From contig NZ_JAATJN010000001.1 in the NCBI RefSeq assembly GCF_011927955.1, positions 3,224,001-3,288,000 of the forward strand: a stretch of 64,000 nt of DNA, given 5' to 3'. This DNA is from Brevibacterium marinum (lineage in GTDB: Bacteria > Actinomycetota > Actinomycetes > Actinomycetales > Brevibacteriaceae). Under the pieces are notes generated by a model. That model made no database searches. It was given only the letters and a program-made list of their open reading frames with translations, and was not told the origin of the DNA. This document shows positions 26,586 through 34,958 of this stretch, piece after piece (position 1 is the stretch's first letter; each line of letters begins with the position of its first letter). Position numbers and translations under genes: made by a program.

Positions 26586-26612
26586 TTACACATTGAACCG
26601 GAACTCCACCAC
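26586..26612 (-). repeat. Authentic ychF 3' end, third copy of the att-like repeat
   Basis: The last codons of ychF (V-V-E-F-R-F-N-V-stop). It is homologous to copies A and B, in the same orientation, and bounds the AraC/reductase module on its right. Confidence 0.75.
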
Positions 26613-27671
26613 GTCGCCGTCGACCATCACATACTCTTTGCCTTCCATCCGGACCTTGCCGGCGGATTTGGCGGCAGCCATGGTGCCATTGACATCCAGG
26701 TCTTCGAAGGAGACGACCTCTGCCTTGATGAAGCCCTTCTGGAAGTCGGTGTGGATGACGCCGGCCGCCTCGGGGGCAGTTGCGCCCTTCGGAATCGTCC
26801 ACGCCCGGGATTCCTTGGGGCCGGCGGTCAGGTAGGTCTGCAGTCCCAAGGTGTCGAACCCGACCCGGGCCAACTGGTCCAGGCCCGCTTCCTCCTGGCC
26901 GGTCGATTCCAACATCTCACGGGCCTCCTCTTCGTCGAGCTCGGCGAGCTCCGATTCGAATTTGGCATCGAGGAAGATCGCTTCGACGGGCGCCACCAGG
27001 TCGCGCATCTGAGCCTTCTTCTCCTCATCAGCGAGGACATCGTCGTCGACGTTGAAGACATAGAGGAAGGGCTTGACGGTCATCAGCTGAAGTTCGTGCA
27101 GCGCAGTGACGTCGAAGTCGTCGGCCTGCATCGCCTGATAGAGGGTCTTCCCGCCCTCGAGAATCTCGACGGCTGAGTCGATCGCGGTCAGCTGCTCGGC
27201 AGGGGCACGCTTGCCTTTGACCTCTTTCTCGATCCTCGGTCGTGCTTTCTCCAGGGTCTGAAGATCGGCGAGGATGAGTTCGGTGTTGATCGTGCCGATG
27301 TCGTCGGCAGGACTGATCTTGCCGTCGACATGGACGACATCGTCATCGACGAATCCGCGGATGACCTGGCAGATCGCGTCTGCCTCTCGGATATTGGCGA
27401 GGAACTGATTCCCCAACCCCTCGCCTTCGGAGGCGCCGCGGACGATTCCCGCGATATCGACGAAGTCGACGGTTGCGTTGAGGATGCGTTCGGAGTTGAA
27501 GAGCTCCGCCAGCCGAGTCAGTCGCGCGTCGGGCAGCGGCACGACGCCTACGTTCGGTTCGATCGTCGCGAACGGGTAGTTCGCAGAGAGAACTTGATTC
27601 TTGGTCAATGCATTAAACATGGTCGACTTGCCGACGTTGGGCAGTCCCACGATTCCGATAGTTAGAGCCAC
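26586..27671 (-). CDS. ychF: Redox-regulated ATPase/GTPase YchF (OLA1 family)
   Basis: Obg-family P-loop protein of 361 residues associated with ribosomes and stress control. GTG at 27671 gives VALTIGIVGLPNVGKST, with the P-loop at residues 9-16; an upstream ATG would add 22 residues outside the family. FVDIAGIVRGASEGEGLGNQFLANIREADAI covers switch II, and FNVDDD replaces the usual NKxD guanine motif, as in YchF proteins that prefer ATP. The C-terminal TGS-like part ends in the conserved VEFRFNV. Its 3' end is the junction of an accessory zone. Confidence 0.95.
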   Translation of the reverse strand: MALTIGIVGLPNVGKSTMFNALTKNQVLSANYPFATIEPNVGVVPLPDARLTRLAELFNSERILNATVDFVDIAGIVRGASEGEGLGNQFLANIREADAICQVIRGFVDDDVVHVDGKISPADDIGTINTELILADLQTLEKARPRIEKEVKGKRAPAEQLTAIDSAVEILEGGKTLYQAMQADDFDVTALHELQLMTVKPFLYVFNVDDDVLADEEKKAQMRDLVAPVEAIFLDAKFESELAELDEEEAREMLESTGQEEAGLDQLARVGFDTLGLQTYLTAGPKESRAWTIPKGATAPEAAGVIHTDFQKGFIKAEVVSFEDLDVNGTMAAAKSAGKVRMEGKEYVMVDGDVVEFRFNV

Positions 27672-27720
27672 GGTAGCCAAGTCTATCCCGCCGCCGAGGT
27701 GGTCCTCGAATTGGCATGAT

Positions 27721-29031
27721 GCTCCTATAGATGTCAAACGGATTCGAGCAGGTATTTGCGGTACTCATCGGCGAATTCGTCATTGCGAGCCAGCCCGCGT
27801 TCGAGTCGTGAGATCGTGATGACCCATGTGCTGAAATGCTCGGCAACGGTTTTGAGAGTCATCTTCTTCGATTGCCGAAAAGGTCGTAGATCGTCAATAG
27901 CAGGCACGGCTGGTGGGTTGGTGATCAGGGAATACACCTCGTTGGCGACGTAACGCTTCAAACACCGCATGATCTCTTTCTTCGACTTCCCCTCTGCTGT
28001 CCGACGCGCCACATACCTTTTGGTGCGTGGATCGCGGGCCATTCGGACTTTCACGATGTCGTAGAGCGCACTGTTTGCTTGTCGGTCACCACCCCGGTTG
28101 AGTCTGTGCCGGTTCGTCTTGCCCGATGATGCCTGCAAAGGGCTGGCCCCACAGAGTGCCGCGAACGCGGCCTTCGACGTGATCCGCTCCGGGTTCTCTC
28201 CCGCAGTGACCAATAGCTTCGCAGCGGAGACCGGGCCGATGCCCTTGGCCGCTGCCAGTGCTGGAGCGATGTCCTTGGTGAGGGCGGCGAGCTGGTCGTA
28301 AGCGGTGTCGATCTCGTCGGTGAGGAACTCGATACGACGAGCCAGTCGGTGCAGGACGATTTCGAGATGGTCATCTGCTGCCGGTGGGGTTGCGAGGAGA
28401 GCCGCGTGGAGGTCATCACTGTTGAGTCCGGCGTACTGCTCCCGGACGGCAGCGGGCGCGGTGGTGAGGAAATGGATGATCTGCGTGGTGGCGGCCGTGC
28501 GAGCCTTGATCGCCGTCGTCCGGGCCTTCAACAGCATGCGGATGCCGTCGATGGCTCCGCCGAGGAGTTTCGGGACTGGGAGGTCATCGGCGTCGGCAGC
28601 GACGGTCTTCGCCGCGGAATAGGCGTCGATGGGGTCGGACTTCCCGCCGCGTCGGGTCTGCCTGTTGGGGCGGATGACTTCTTTGACGGTGATGTTGTGG
28701 GTGCGCAGGTAGGCGGTGATTCCGGCCCCGTAGGAGGCGGTGCCTTCGATGCCGATGGCGATGATGGTGCCGAAGGTGAGGACGAAGTCGAGCAGTGACT
28801 GATAGCCGATGCCGGTGGTGGGGAACTCCTGATCACCGAGTTTCTTGCCGACTTCGTTGATGATGCCGACGTGGTTCGTGTTCTGGTGGGTGTCGATGCC
28901 TGCGTACACATTCGGTCGTGGTGCTGTCATGATGGTGTCTGCCTCTTCCATTGGACTGGTGGGGCGAGGGCCAGTCGGTCGGGCAGACAGGACGTAGACG
29001 AGACTCCGTGGTCGCGGAGTCACGCTCCTAT
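27721..29031 (-). mobile_element. IS110-family insertion sequence
   Basis: About 1.3-kb element between ychF and rmuC. The octamer gctcctat occurs at both edges (27721-27728 and 29024-29031), in line with the short core duplicated by IS110 elements, which lack terminal inverted repeats. It contains one transposase gene and about 95 non-coding bases upstream of it with a perfect hairpin. The exact edges are inferred from the core repeat only. Confidence 0.7.
27734..28930 (-). CDS. IS110-family transposase with C-terminal helix-turn-helix
   Basis: DEDD transposase of 398 residues. The RuvC-like acidic residues are in YAGIDTHQN, AIGIEGTASYG and KSDPIDAYSAAK. The C-terminal Tnp domain has the catalytic-Ser segment GASPLQASSGKTNRHRLNRGG. 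After that, the last 50 residues (LRPFRQSKKMTLKTVAEHF, then STWVITISRLERGL) form an XRE-like helix-turn-helix that the core family lacks. Start at 28930 follows GAAGAGG. The frame is intact, so the element may still move. Confidence 0.92.
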   Translation of the reverse strand: MTAPRPNVYAGIDTHQNTNHVGIINEVGKKLGDQEFPTTGIGYQSLLDFVLTFGTIIAIGIEGTASYGAGITAYLRTHNITVKEVIRPNRQTRRGGKSDPIDAYSAAKTVAADADDLPVPKLLGGAIDGIRMLLKARTTAIKARTAATTQIIHFLTTAPAAVREQYAGLNSDDLHAALLATPPAADDHLEIVLHRLARRIEFLTDEIDTAYDQLAALTKDIAPALAAAKGIGPVSAAKLLVTAGENPERITSKAAFAALCGASPLQASSGKTNRHRLNRGGDRQANSALYDIVKVRMARDPRTKRYVARRTAEGKSKKEIMRCLKRYVANEVYSLITNPPAVPAIDDLRPFRQSKKMTLKTVAEHFSTWVITISRLERGLARNDEFADEYRKYLLESV

Positions 29032-29068
29032 GAGGTCATGTCCCCACCGGCTGGTTCTCTTCGGTGGG
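29002..29068. other. Hairpins at the upstream end of the IS110 element
   Basis: Two perfect 7-bp stems: gactccg/cggagtc (29002-29008 with 29015-29021) and cccaccg/cggtggg (29043-29049 with 29062-29068). The first is inside the element, between the core repeat and the transposase start, where IS110 elements encode their guide (bridge) RNA; the second is just outside. A bridge RNA is inference. Confidence 0.4.
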
Positions 29069-29194
29069 TGACAGAGTCTCCGGTGGACTGATCACGAGAA
29101 GGACACCACATTGGTGGGGCAGTCAGTGCCCGGGTCACACCGGAAATCTGTCTTTAACATTCTCTACGTCAGTGCCGTCTGTCACGCTTGGGTC

Positions 29195-30379
29195 ATGATT
29201 TCTTTCCCCGCCGCAGGACTCATCACCGGCTTCATTCTGGCGATCGTCATCAGCGCCGCCCTCGGCTTCCTCCTCGGGCGTGCACTCACCCGTTCCCGCT
29301 ATATCGAGCGACTCACCCGCGCAGAAACCACGTCTCGCATTCTCACCGACAGGACCGAGGATCTGGAAGCCGATGCGCAGATGGCCGGTGAGATCACGGC
29401 CGCCATCGGGCCATTGGCCGCAAGCGTCAACCACCTCCAGGAGAATCTTCAGGACCAGGACCGCACACAGCTGGAGCAGATCACCCGCCTCAACACACAG
29501 ATCGGTCAGCTCAGCCAACAGAATCTCCGCCTGCAGGAGCAGACGGGCTCACTGGCCGGTGCGCTCAACTCGACGACTCAGCGAGGAGACTGGGGCGAGG
29601 TTCAGCTGCGACGCATCGTCGAATACTCAGGGCTCCTCCCCCACGTCGACTTCGACACTCAGGTCAGCAGCACCCGAGACGGCAGGAGTCACCGTCCGGA
29701 TATGACGGTCAATCTGCCCGGCGGCGGGACGATCATCATCGATGCCAAGACTCCACTGTCGGCGCGGATGGAATCTGCTGACGCCACCGACGAGGATCAT
29801 GCTCGCGCACTGCTGCGCCATGTCGACTCCCTCGCATCCAAGGAATATTGGAAGTCGTTCGAAGCGGCTCCGGACTTCGTGGTCTGCTTCGTGCCCACGG
29901 ACGGACTGCTGTCGTCGGCGGCGGCCACCTACCCGAAGATGATCGACCATGCTTTGGGCAAGAACGTCGTCCTCGCTTCCCCGGCGACTCTTCTCGTTCT
30001 GCTCAAGACGGTAGCCCTCAATTGGCGGCAGGCGGATATGAGCACGTCTGCCACTGAAGTCCTCAGGCTCGGCACAGAACTCTACGAACGCATCGGCACT
30101 CTGGTCAGTCATGTGACGCGAATGGGGTCGAGTCTCGACCGGTCTGTCGACGACTACAATCGATTCGTCGCCTCTTTGGAGTCACGATTCCTCGTCACTG
30201 CGCGAAAATTCCCGTCCACGGGGATCGTCGACACCGAACTCGATGCGGTTGCGCAATTGGATTCGCGCAGTCGCGGGGTCAGCGCAGAAGAGCTCATACG
30301 ACCGTCCTCCGCGGGTCAGGATCCCTTCACGTCGGAGAGCCCGACCGATCTGAGAGGGCGCCATACGGGCACCGCCTAG
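29195..30379 (+). CDS. rmuC: DNA recombination protein RmuC
   Basis: Protein of 394 residues with an N-terminal membrane helix (ITGFILAIVISAALGFLLG), a coiled-coil region (about 60-125), and the RmuC nuclease-like domain starting with RGDWGEVQLRRIVEYSGLLPHVDF. IIIDAKTPLSARM holds the PD-(D/E)xK-like DAK motif, and PDFVVCFVPTDGLLSSA and SPATLLVLLKTVALNWRQ are signature blocks. ATG 29195 is chosen so that the membrane helix follows directly. The stop codon TAG is part of the CTAG duplicated by the IS5 element. Confidence 0.93.
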   Translation: MISFPAAGLITGFILAIVISAALGFLLGRALTRSRYIERLTRAETTSRILTDRTEDLEADAQMAGEITAAIGPLAASVNHLQENLQDQDRTQLEQITRLNTQIGQLSQQNLRLQEQTGSLAGALNSTTQRGDWGEVQLRRIVEYSGLLPHVDFDTQVSSTRDGRSHRPDMTVNLPGGGTIIIDAKTPLSARMESADATDEDHARALLRHVDSLASKEYWKSFEAAPDFVVCFVPTDGLLSSAAATYPKMIDHALGKNVVLASPATLLVLLKTVALNWRQADMSTSATEVLRLGTELYERIGTLVSHVTRMGSSLDRSVDDYNRFVASLESRFLVTARKFPSTGIVDTELDAVAQLDSRSRGVSAEELIRPSSAGQDPFTSESPTDLRGRHTGTA

Positions 30380-31337
30380 CGCGTGTCCTGTAAGTGTTCG
30401 GACCGGCGGCGTGGCTGCTATTCATGGGTCCTGATTTCTGCTCACCTAGAGGACATGGTTGGACGCGGAGAACTCACGGACAAGGCATGGGAGGCCATCG
30501 CTCCACTGCTACCGGCCAACGGTAGAGGCCGCAGGTGGCGCGACCACCGCCAGGTGATCAATGGAATCCTGTGGAAACTGCGCACCGGAGCACCGTGGCG
30601 AGATGTCCCCGACAGGTACGGGCCGTGGAAGACCTGTCACGAGCGGTTGAGGATCTGGACCATGAACGGCACCTGGGCAAAGATCCTCGACGAAGCCGTC
30701 GTCAAGGACGACGCTACCGGCGACCTCGAGTGGGTGCTGTCAGTGGACTCGACCTCCGTTCGGGCACACCAGCACGCGGCTGGTGCCCGGAAAAAGGGGG
30801 CTGCACTGATCCGGTCGAGGCCCTCGCTGTGGCCGGAGAATGCCTCGGCCGATCCCGCGGAGGACTGACCTCGAAGATCCACCTGGCCGTTGATGGAGCG
30901 GGGATACCGCTGAGCATCATCCTCACCGACGGCCAAGTCGGAGACAACCCGCAACTGCTGCCGTTGCTGAACAAGATCAGTGTTCGCCGCCAAGGTCCGG
31001 GCCGGGCACGCACTGTCCCGGATGCGGTACTGGCCGATAAGGCGTATTCGCACCCGTCGACCAGAGCGGCGATGCGGGCAAAGAGAGTGAGGTTCACCTG
31101 TCCGGAGCGGTCGGATCAGATCGGCCGTCGTCAGGCGAAAGGCCCGGCCGGTGGCCGCCCACCTGCCTTCGACCGGGAGGAATACAAGCGTCGGAACCTG
31201 GTTGAGAGGTGCTTCAACCGGTTCAAGCAGTTCCGTGACCTGGCGACTCGTTATGCCAAACGTGCCGCTTATTACACCAGTGAGATCATCATCGCCAGCC
31301 TCGTCCTCCGCCTCAGATGACACTTACAGGACACGCG
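30380..31337 (+). mobile_element. IS5-family insertion sequence with perfect 18-bp inverted repeats
   Basis: Terminal inverted repeats cgcgtgtcctgtaagtgt at 30380-30397 and its complement at 31320-31337, flanked by the 4-bp direct repeat CTAG (30376-30379, 31338-31341). The 4-bp YTAR-like target is typical of IS5. The left CTAG ends the rmuC stop codon and the right one forms the ispH stop codon on the other strand, so both genes stay complete. The element is full-length and recent in appearance. Confidence 0.93.
30455..31320 (+). CDS. IS5-family transposase made by -1 frameshift (orfA/orfB)
   Basis: The first frame (30455-30868) encodes the N-terminal part, MVGRGELTDKAWEAIAPLLP, and the first catalytic Asp in VLSVDSTSVRAHQHAAGA. 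The second frame (ends 31320) has GRSRGGLTSKIHLAVDG, the second Asp in VLADKAYSHP, and the Glu in RNLVERCFNRFKQFRDLATRY. The frames meet at aaaaaggggg (30791-30800), where codons AAG GGG can slip to AAA GGG, giving a fused protein of about 288 residues. This is the usual way such elements make transposase, so it is not counted as a broken gene. Confidence 0.88.
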
Positions 31338-32417
31338 CTAGACGAGGTCGTGATTCCGATCGGCACCATCGCGCTTGTTCGACGTCTTCTTGCCTGCGGC
31401 TTTGAGGTCCTTGCGCAGCTGACTCGGCATGGAGAAGATGACGTCCTCCTCCGCTGTGACGACTTCCTCGACGCTCCCGAATCCATAATCGGCCAGCAGT
31501 TGCAGGAGGTCCTGGACCAGCCCGTCGGGCACGCTGGCTCCGGAGGTCACCCCGACCGTCGAGACTTCGTGGAACCAGGTTTCATCGACCTCACGCGCAA
31601 AGTCGACACGATGAGCGTCCTTGGCTCCGTGCTCCAGAGCAACTTCGACCAGACGCACGGAGTTCGACGAATTCGCCGAGCCCACGACCAGAACCAGATC
31701 GGACTGCGGAGCGATCTCCTTCACAGCCGCCTGGCGGTTCGAAGTGGCATAGCAGATGTCATCGCTCGGAGGGTCCTGCAGGTGTGGGAATCGCTGACGC
31801 AGAATGTCGACCGTGGCCATCGTTTCGTCGACGCTCAACGTTGTCTGCGAGATCCAGACCAGGCTCTCTGCCTCGTCGATTTCGACGGTCTTCGCTTCCT
31901 CCGGGTTCTGGATCAGTGTGATGTCGTCGGGTGCCTCACCCATCGTGCCTTCGACCTCTTCGTGTCCGGCGTGACCCACGAGAAGGATCCGGTAGCCGTC
32001 ACGGGCGAAGCGAACGGCCTCGCGATGGACCTTCGTCACCAAGGGACAGGTGGCGTCGATCGTGGAGAGCTCACGCGCGGCCGCCTCGGCGTGGACGGCC
32101 GGGGACACGCCGTGTGCGGAGAACACGACACGAGCGCCTTCAGGGACTTCATCCGTCTCGTTGACGAACACGGCACCGCGCTCGGACAGAGTGTCGACAA
32201 CATGCCGGTTGTGCACAATCTCCTTGCGCACATAGACGGGAGCACCGTAGTGCTCGAGAGCGCGCTCGACGGCGATCACTGCGCGATCGACACCGGCGCA
32301 GTATCCGCGCGGGGCGGCCAGAAGCACCTTCTGGTCAGCGTCCTCGGGCGTCCGGATGTCCTCCGGAGCAACACGTTTGCGCGGAATCGTGGGCGTGGGA
32401 ACAGATACGGCAGTCAC
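31338..32417 (-). CDS. ispH: 4-hydroxy-3-methylbut-2-enyl diphosphate reductase
   Basis: Last step of the non-mevalonate isoprenoid pathway, yielding IPP and DMAPP; an iron-sulfur enzyme of 359 residues. The three cluster cysteines are in [24 protein letters not shown] and [38 protein letters not shown] and the proton-relay Glu/Thr segments are intact. The stop TAG is provided by the CTAG on the edge of the IS5 element. Located upstream of and divergent from xseA, as in other actinobacteria. Confidence 0.97.
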   Translation of the reverse strand: MTAVSVPTPTIPRKRVAPEDIRTPEDADQKVLLAAPRGYCAGVDRAVIAVERALEHYGAPVYVRKEIVHNRHVVDTLSERGAVFVNETDEVPEGARVVFSAHGVSPAVHAEAAARELSTIDATCPLVTKVHREAVRFARDGYRILLVGHAGHEEVEGTMGEAPDDITLIQNPEEAKTVEIDEAESLVWISQTTLSVDETMATVDILRQRFPHLQDPPSDDICYATSNRQAAVKEIAPQSDLVLVVGSANSSNSVRLVEVALEHGAKDAHRVDFAREVDETWFHEVSTVGVTSGASVPDGLVQDLLQLLADYGFGSVEEVVTAEEDVIFSMPSQLRKDLKAAGKKTSNKRDGADRNHDLV

Positions 32418-32521
32418 AGGCCCAGTTTAGGCCGAAGACCTCGACGACGGCTAGAAAGGTGAAGCATTCCACAGCACAGTTTTGGGGTTCGACGCACCTG
32501 CGAGGCGATGAGATGCTATGT

Positions 32522-32544
32522 CACCACCGTTCGTTAAGGTGGTG
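32522..32544. promoter_or_regulatory. Hairpin in the leader of xseA
   Basis: Perfect 7-bp stem caccacc/ggtggtg with a nine-base loop, 20 bases before the xseA start and ribosome site GGAAGGGG. It could be an operator or a leader structure; there is no T tract. Confidence 0.4.
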
Positions 32545-32563
32545 GTTTGGAAGGGGACACAAC

Positions 32564-33859
32564 ATGGCGCAACGAATTTCCGGCACTCCCGGGACCCTCG
32601 GCGAAGCGGTCGATGCTCAGGAGCTGGCCCCGACGGCAGCGGAGACGACTGCGGAGAACCCGTGGCCCCTGAGCCTGCTGTCGAGCAAGATGAAATCCTA
32701 TATCGATCGCATGTCGAGCGTCTGGATCGAAGGCCAGGTCGTCGAGCTCAATCATCGTGGCAAGGCAAGCTATCTGACCCTGCGCGACTCCGACGTCGAG
32801 ATGTCGCTGCCGGTTCAGATCTGGAAGAACGTCCTCGAGCGCACCGGTGCGCCATTGTCCGAAGGCAGCCATGTCGTGGCCAATCTCAAGGCTGATTTCT
32901 GGGCGAAGACCGGGCGCCTGACCATGCGCGCCAACGATATCCGCGCTGTCGGCCTCGGCGAACTCCTCGCCCGGCTCGAACGGCTGAAGAAGCAACTCGG
33001 TGCGGAGGGTCTGTTCGATCCCGGCCGCAAGAAGCGCCTGCCGTTCCTGCCCAACCGCATCGGACTCATCACCGGCAGGGACTCCGACGCGCAGAAGGAC
33101 GTCGTGCGCAACGTCCACCTGCGTTGGCCGGCCGCCGATTTCGAGATCCGCAATTGCGCGGTCCAAGGGCCGGATGCCGTTCCTGGGGTGATGAAGAAAC
33201 TGGCCGAGCTCGACGACGATCCGCAGATCGACCTCATCGTCATCGCCCGAGGCGGCGGCAGCATGGAGGACCTGCTGCCGTTCTCCAATGAGGCACTGGT
33301 GAGAGCCGTTTCCGAGGCCAACACAGCCGTCGTCTCCGCAATCGGGCACGAAGCCGACCGTCCGATCCTCGATGAGGTCGCGGACATGCGGGCCTCGACA
33401 CCCACAGACGCTGCCAAGCGCATCGTGCCCGATGTCGCCGAAGAGTCGATGAACGTGCTGCGTGCACGCGCGGAGCTCGAGGCCGCCGTCAATCGGATCA
33501 TCGACCGGGAGCAGGAAATGCTCACCGCAGTGAGATCACGCCCCGTCCTCGCCGAACCCCAGACCATGGTGGCCGCACACGAGGATCAGCTCCGTCTGAT
33601 CCGGCGCCGCAGCCTCCAGGCCACCACCACACACGTCATGCAGGGACAGACCGAGATCAACCATCTGCGGTCGCAGGCCCGCTCGCTCTCTCCCCTGCGC
33701 ACCCTTGAACGTGGTTATGCCGTGGTCCAAAGCGATGACGGTCATGCCATCAGAGACTCGGCCGACGTCAGCACCGGCGCCGGTGTCCACATCCGTGTCG
33801 CTCAAGGACGCTTCGACGCCGAGGTGACATCAGTACAGCACAGCACCGACAGTGCCTGA
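32564..33859 (+). CDS. xseA: Exodeoxyribonuclease VII large subunit
   Basis: Large subunit of the single-strand exonuclease, 431 residues. The OB-fold domain (about 45-135) has MSSVWIEGQVVELNHRGKASYLTLRDSD split across its strands. The nuclease core follows: RIGLITGRDSDAQKDVVRN, DLIVIARGGGSMEDLLPF, and SAIGHEADRPILDEVADMRASTPTDAA. The C-terminal part is coiled coil and ends with the LERGYAVV segment. ATG 32564 follows GGAAGGGG. xseB follows after 63 bases, giving the standard pair. Confidence 0.95.
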   Translation: MAQRISGTPGTLGEAVDAQELAPTAAETTAENPWPLSLLSSKMKSYIDRMSSVWIEGQVVELNHRGKASYLTLRDSDVEMSLPVQIWKNVLERTGAPLSEGSHVVANLKADFWAKTGRLTMRANDIRAVGLGELLARLERLKKQLGAEGLFDPGRKKRLPFLPNRIGLITGRDSDAQKDVVRNVHLRWPAADFEIRNCAVQGPDAVPGVMKKLAELDDDPQIDLIVIARGGGSMEDLLPFSNEALVRAVSEANTAVVSAIGHEADRPILDEVADMRASTPTDAAKRIVPDVAEESMNVLRARAELEAAVNRIIDREQEMLTAVRSRPVLAEPQTMVAAHEDQLRLIRRRSLQATTTHVMQGQTEINHLRSQARSLSPLRTLERGYAVVQSDDGHAIRDSADVSTGAGVHIRVAQGRFDAEVTSVQHSTDSA

Positions 33860-33922
33860 CTGCCGGGCCTCCACCAGTTCCAGACCCAGACATACTCGAT
33901 CAATCTCACTAAGGACGCAATC

Positions 33923-34162
33923 ATGACAGAGCCAGCAACCCAGCAGAACCAAGCCGACATCAGCTCTCTCAGCTATGAGCAGGCTCGTGAAGAGCTGGTC
34001 GGAATCGTCAAACGCCTCGAGGCGGGCAACCTGCCCCTCGAAGAGTCACTGAGCATGTGGGAGCGGGGCGAAGCCCTGGCCGATCGGTGCCAGGGCTGGC
34101 TCGATGGCGCACGCGAACGTCTCGATCAGGCACGAGACGAATCCTCAGATGACGAGGAGTGA
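33923..34162 (+). CDS. xseB: Exodeoxyribonuclease VII small subunit
   Basis: Small helical subunit of 79 residues that binds the coiled coil of XseA. SYEQAREELVGIVKRLEAGNLPLEESLSMWERGEAL is the family signature, with the final helix CQGWLDGARERLDQA and an acidic tail. AAGGAC precedes the ATG. Same operon as xseA. Confidence 0.95.
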   Translation: MTEPATQQNQADISSLSYEQAREELVGIVKRLEAGNLPLEESLSMWERGEALADRCQGWLDGARERLDQARDESSDDEE

Positions 34163-34179
34163 CACGATCGTCAGCTGAG

Positions 34180-34749
34180 TCAGTTCAGCTGCTCTGCCAC
34201 CTGCTGGGCGAATGAGTTGATGGCCTCAGGAGTTGCGATCGCGGTGATGACGACGAACGTGTCGCCTTTTCCGGTCACCCAGTATTCCTTGGCGTCTTCG
34301 GTGCGATAGATCTGGAAGTCGGAACCGCCGACGGTCACTGTCTCCGCAGCAACCGCCTCGTCGACCTGGTTCTCTGCCCAGTTCTCGCTTGCCTTGGCCT
34401 GATCGATGCTCACCCATTGGCGTTCCGTGCCGACGAAGGACATGTACCAGGAGACGTAGTCGGAATCGCCCACGCGGTCCAGACCCGCCTCATTGGAGGT
34501 CCACCCGCTCGGAATCTCGGGCACGACGAGGTCGAAGTCGGCGCTGTCCTGGGACTGTTCCGCGATCGCCTGATAGTCGACCACGCGTTCGGAGTCGACC
34601 TCGGGTTGCGGAGCGATCAGCAGAACCACCACGACGACGGCAAGGCAGGCCAGAATCGCAATGATCATATTGACCCAATTCGAGTTCTTCCGCAGGAAGC
34701 GCATCTCTTCCCTGGATCCCGGGAGCATCACTCCGGACTCGTCGGCCAT
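34180..34749 (-). CDS. DUF4245 membrane-anchored protein
   Basis: Protein of 189 residues with one membrane helix ([20 protein letters not shown], about 27-46) and an extracellular domain. [32 protein letters not shown] and the ending [20 protein letters not shown] match the DUF4245 family of actinobacteria. ATG 34749 has a GGGAG site; in-frame upstream codons would add a poorly supported N-terminus. It is divergent from glpX, as in mycobacteria (Rv1100 beside glpX). Function unknown; the location suggests a cell-envelope role. Confidence 0.82.
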   Translation of the reverse strand: MADESGVMLPGSREEMRFLRKNSNWVNMIIAILACLAVVVVVLLIAPQPEVDSERVVDYQAIAEQSQDSADFDLVVPEIPSGWTSNEAGLDRVGDSDYVSWYMSFVGTERQWVSIDQAKASENWAENQVDEAVAAETVTVGGSDFQIYRTEDAKEYWVTGKGDTFVVITAIATPEAINSFAQQVAEQLN

Positions 34750-34958
34750 TGGCTCTCCCTTGGTACGGGCATCCGCGTCTGTCACAGGCGCCTGCGTTCC
34801 CACAACGTCGGTATCGGATTGGACATTCACATCGCTATTGTCCTCGTGGTTGGCTCCGAGGGCCAATCCTGGGCGCAGGGCTATGCGGCAGGACGCCGCG
34901 ACGACTCGGATTCGTCCCGATGTTCGCGCCGAACGTGCGGGGTGGCACAATTGGACTC

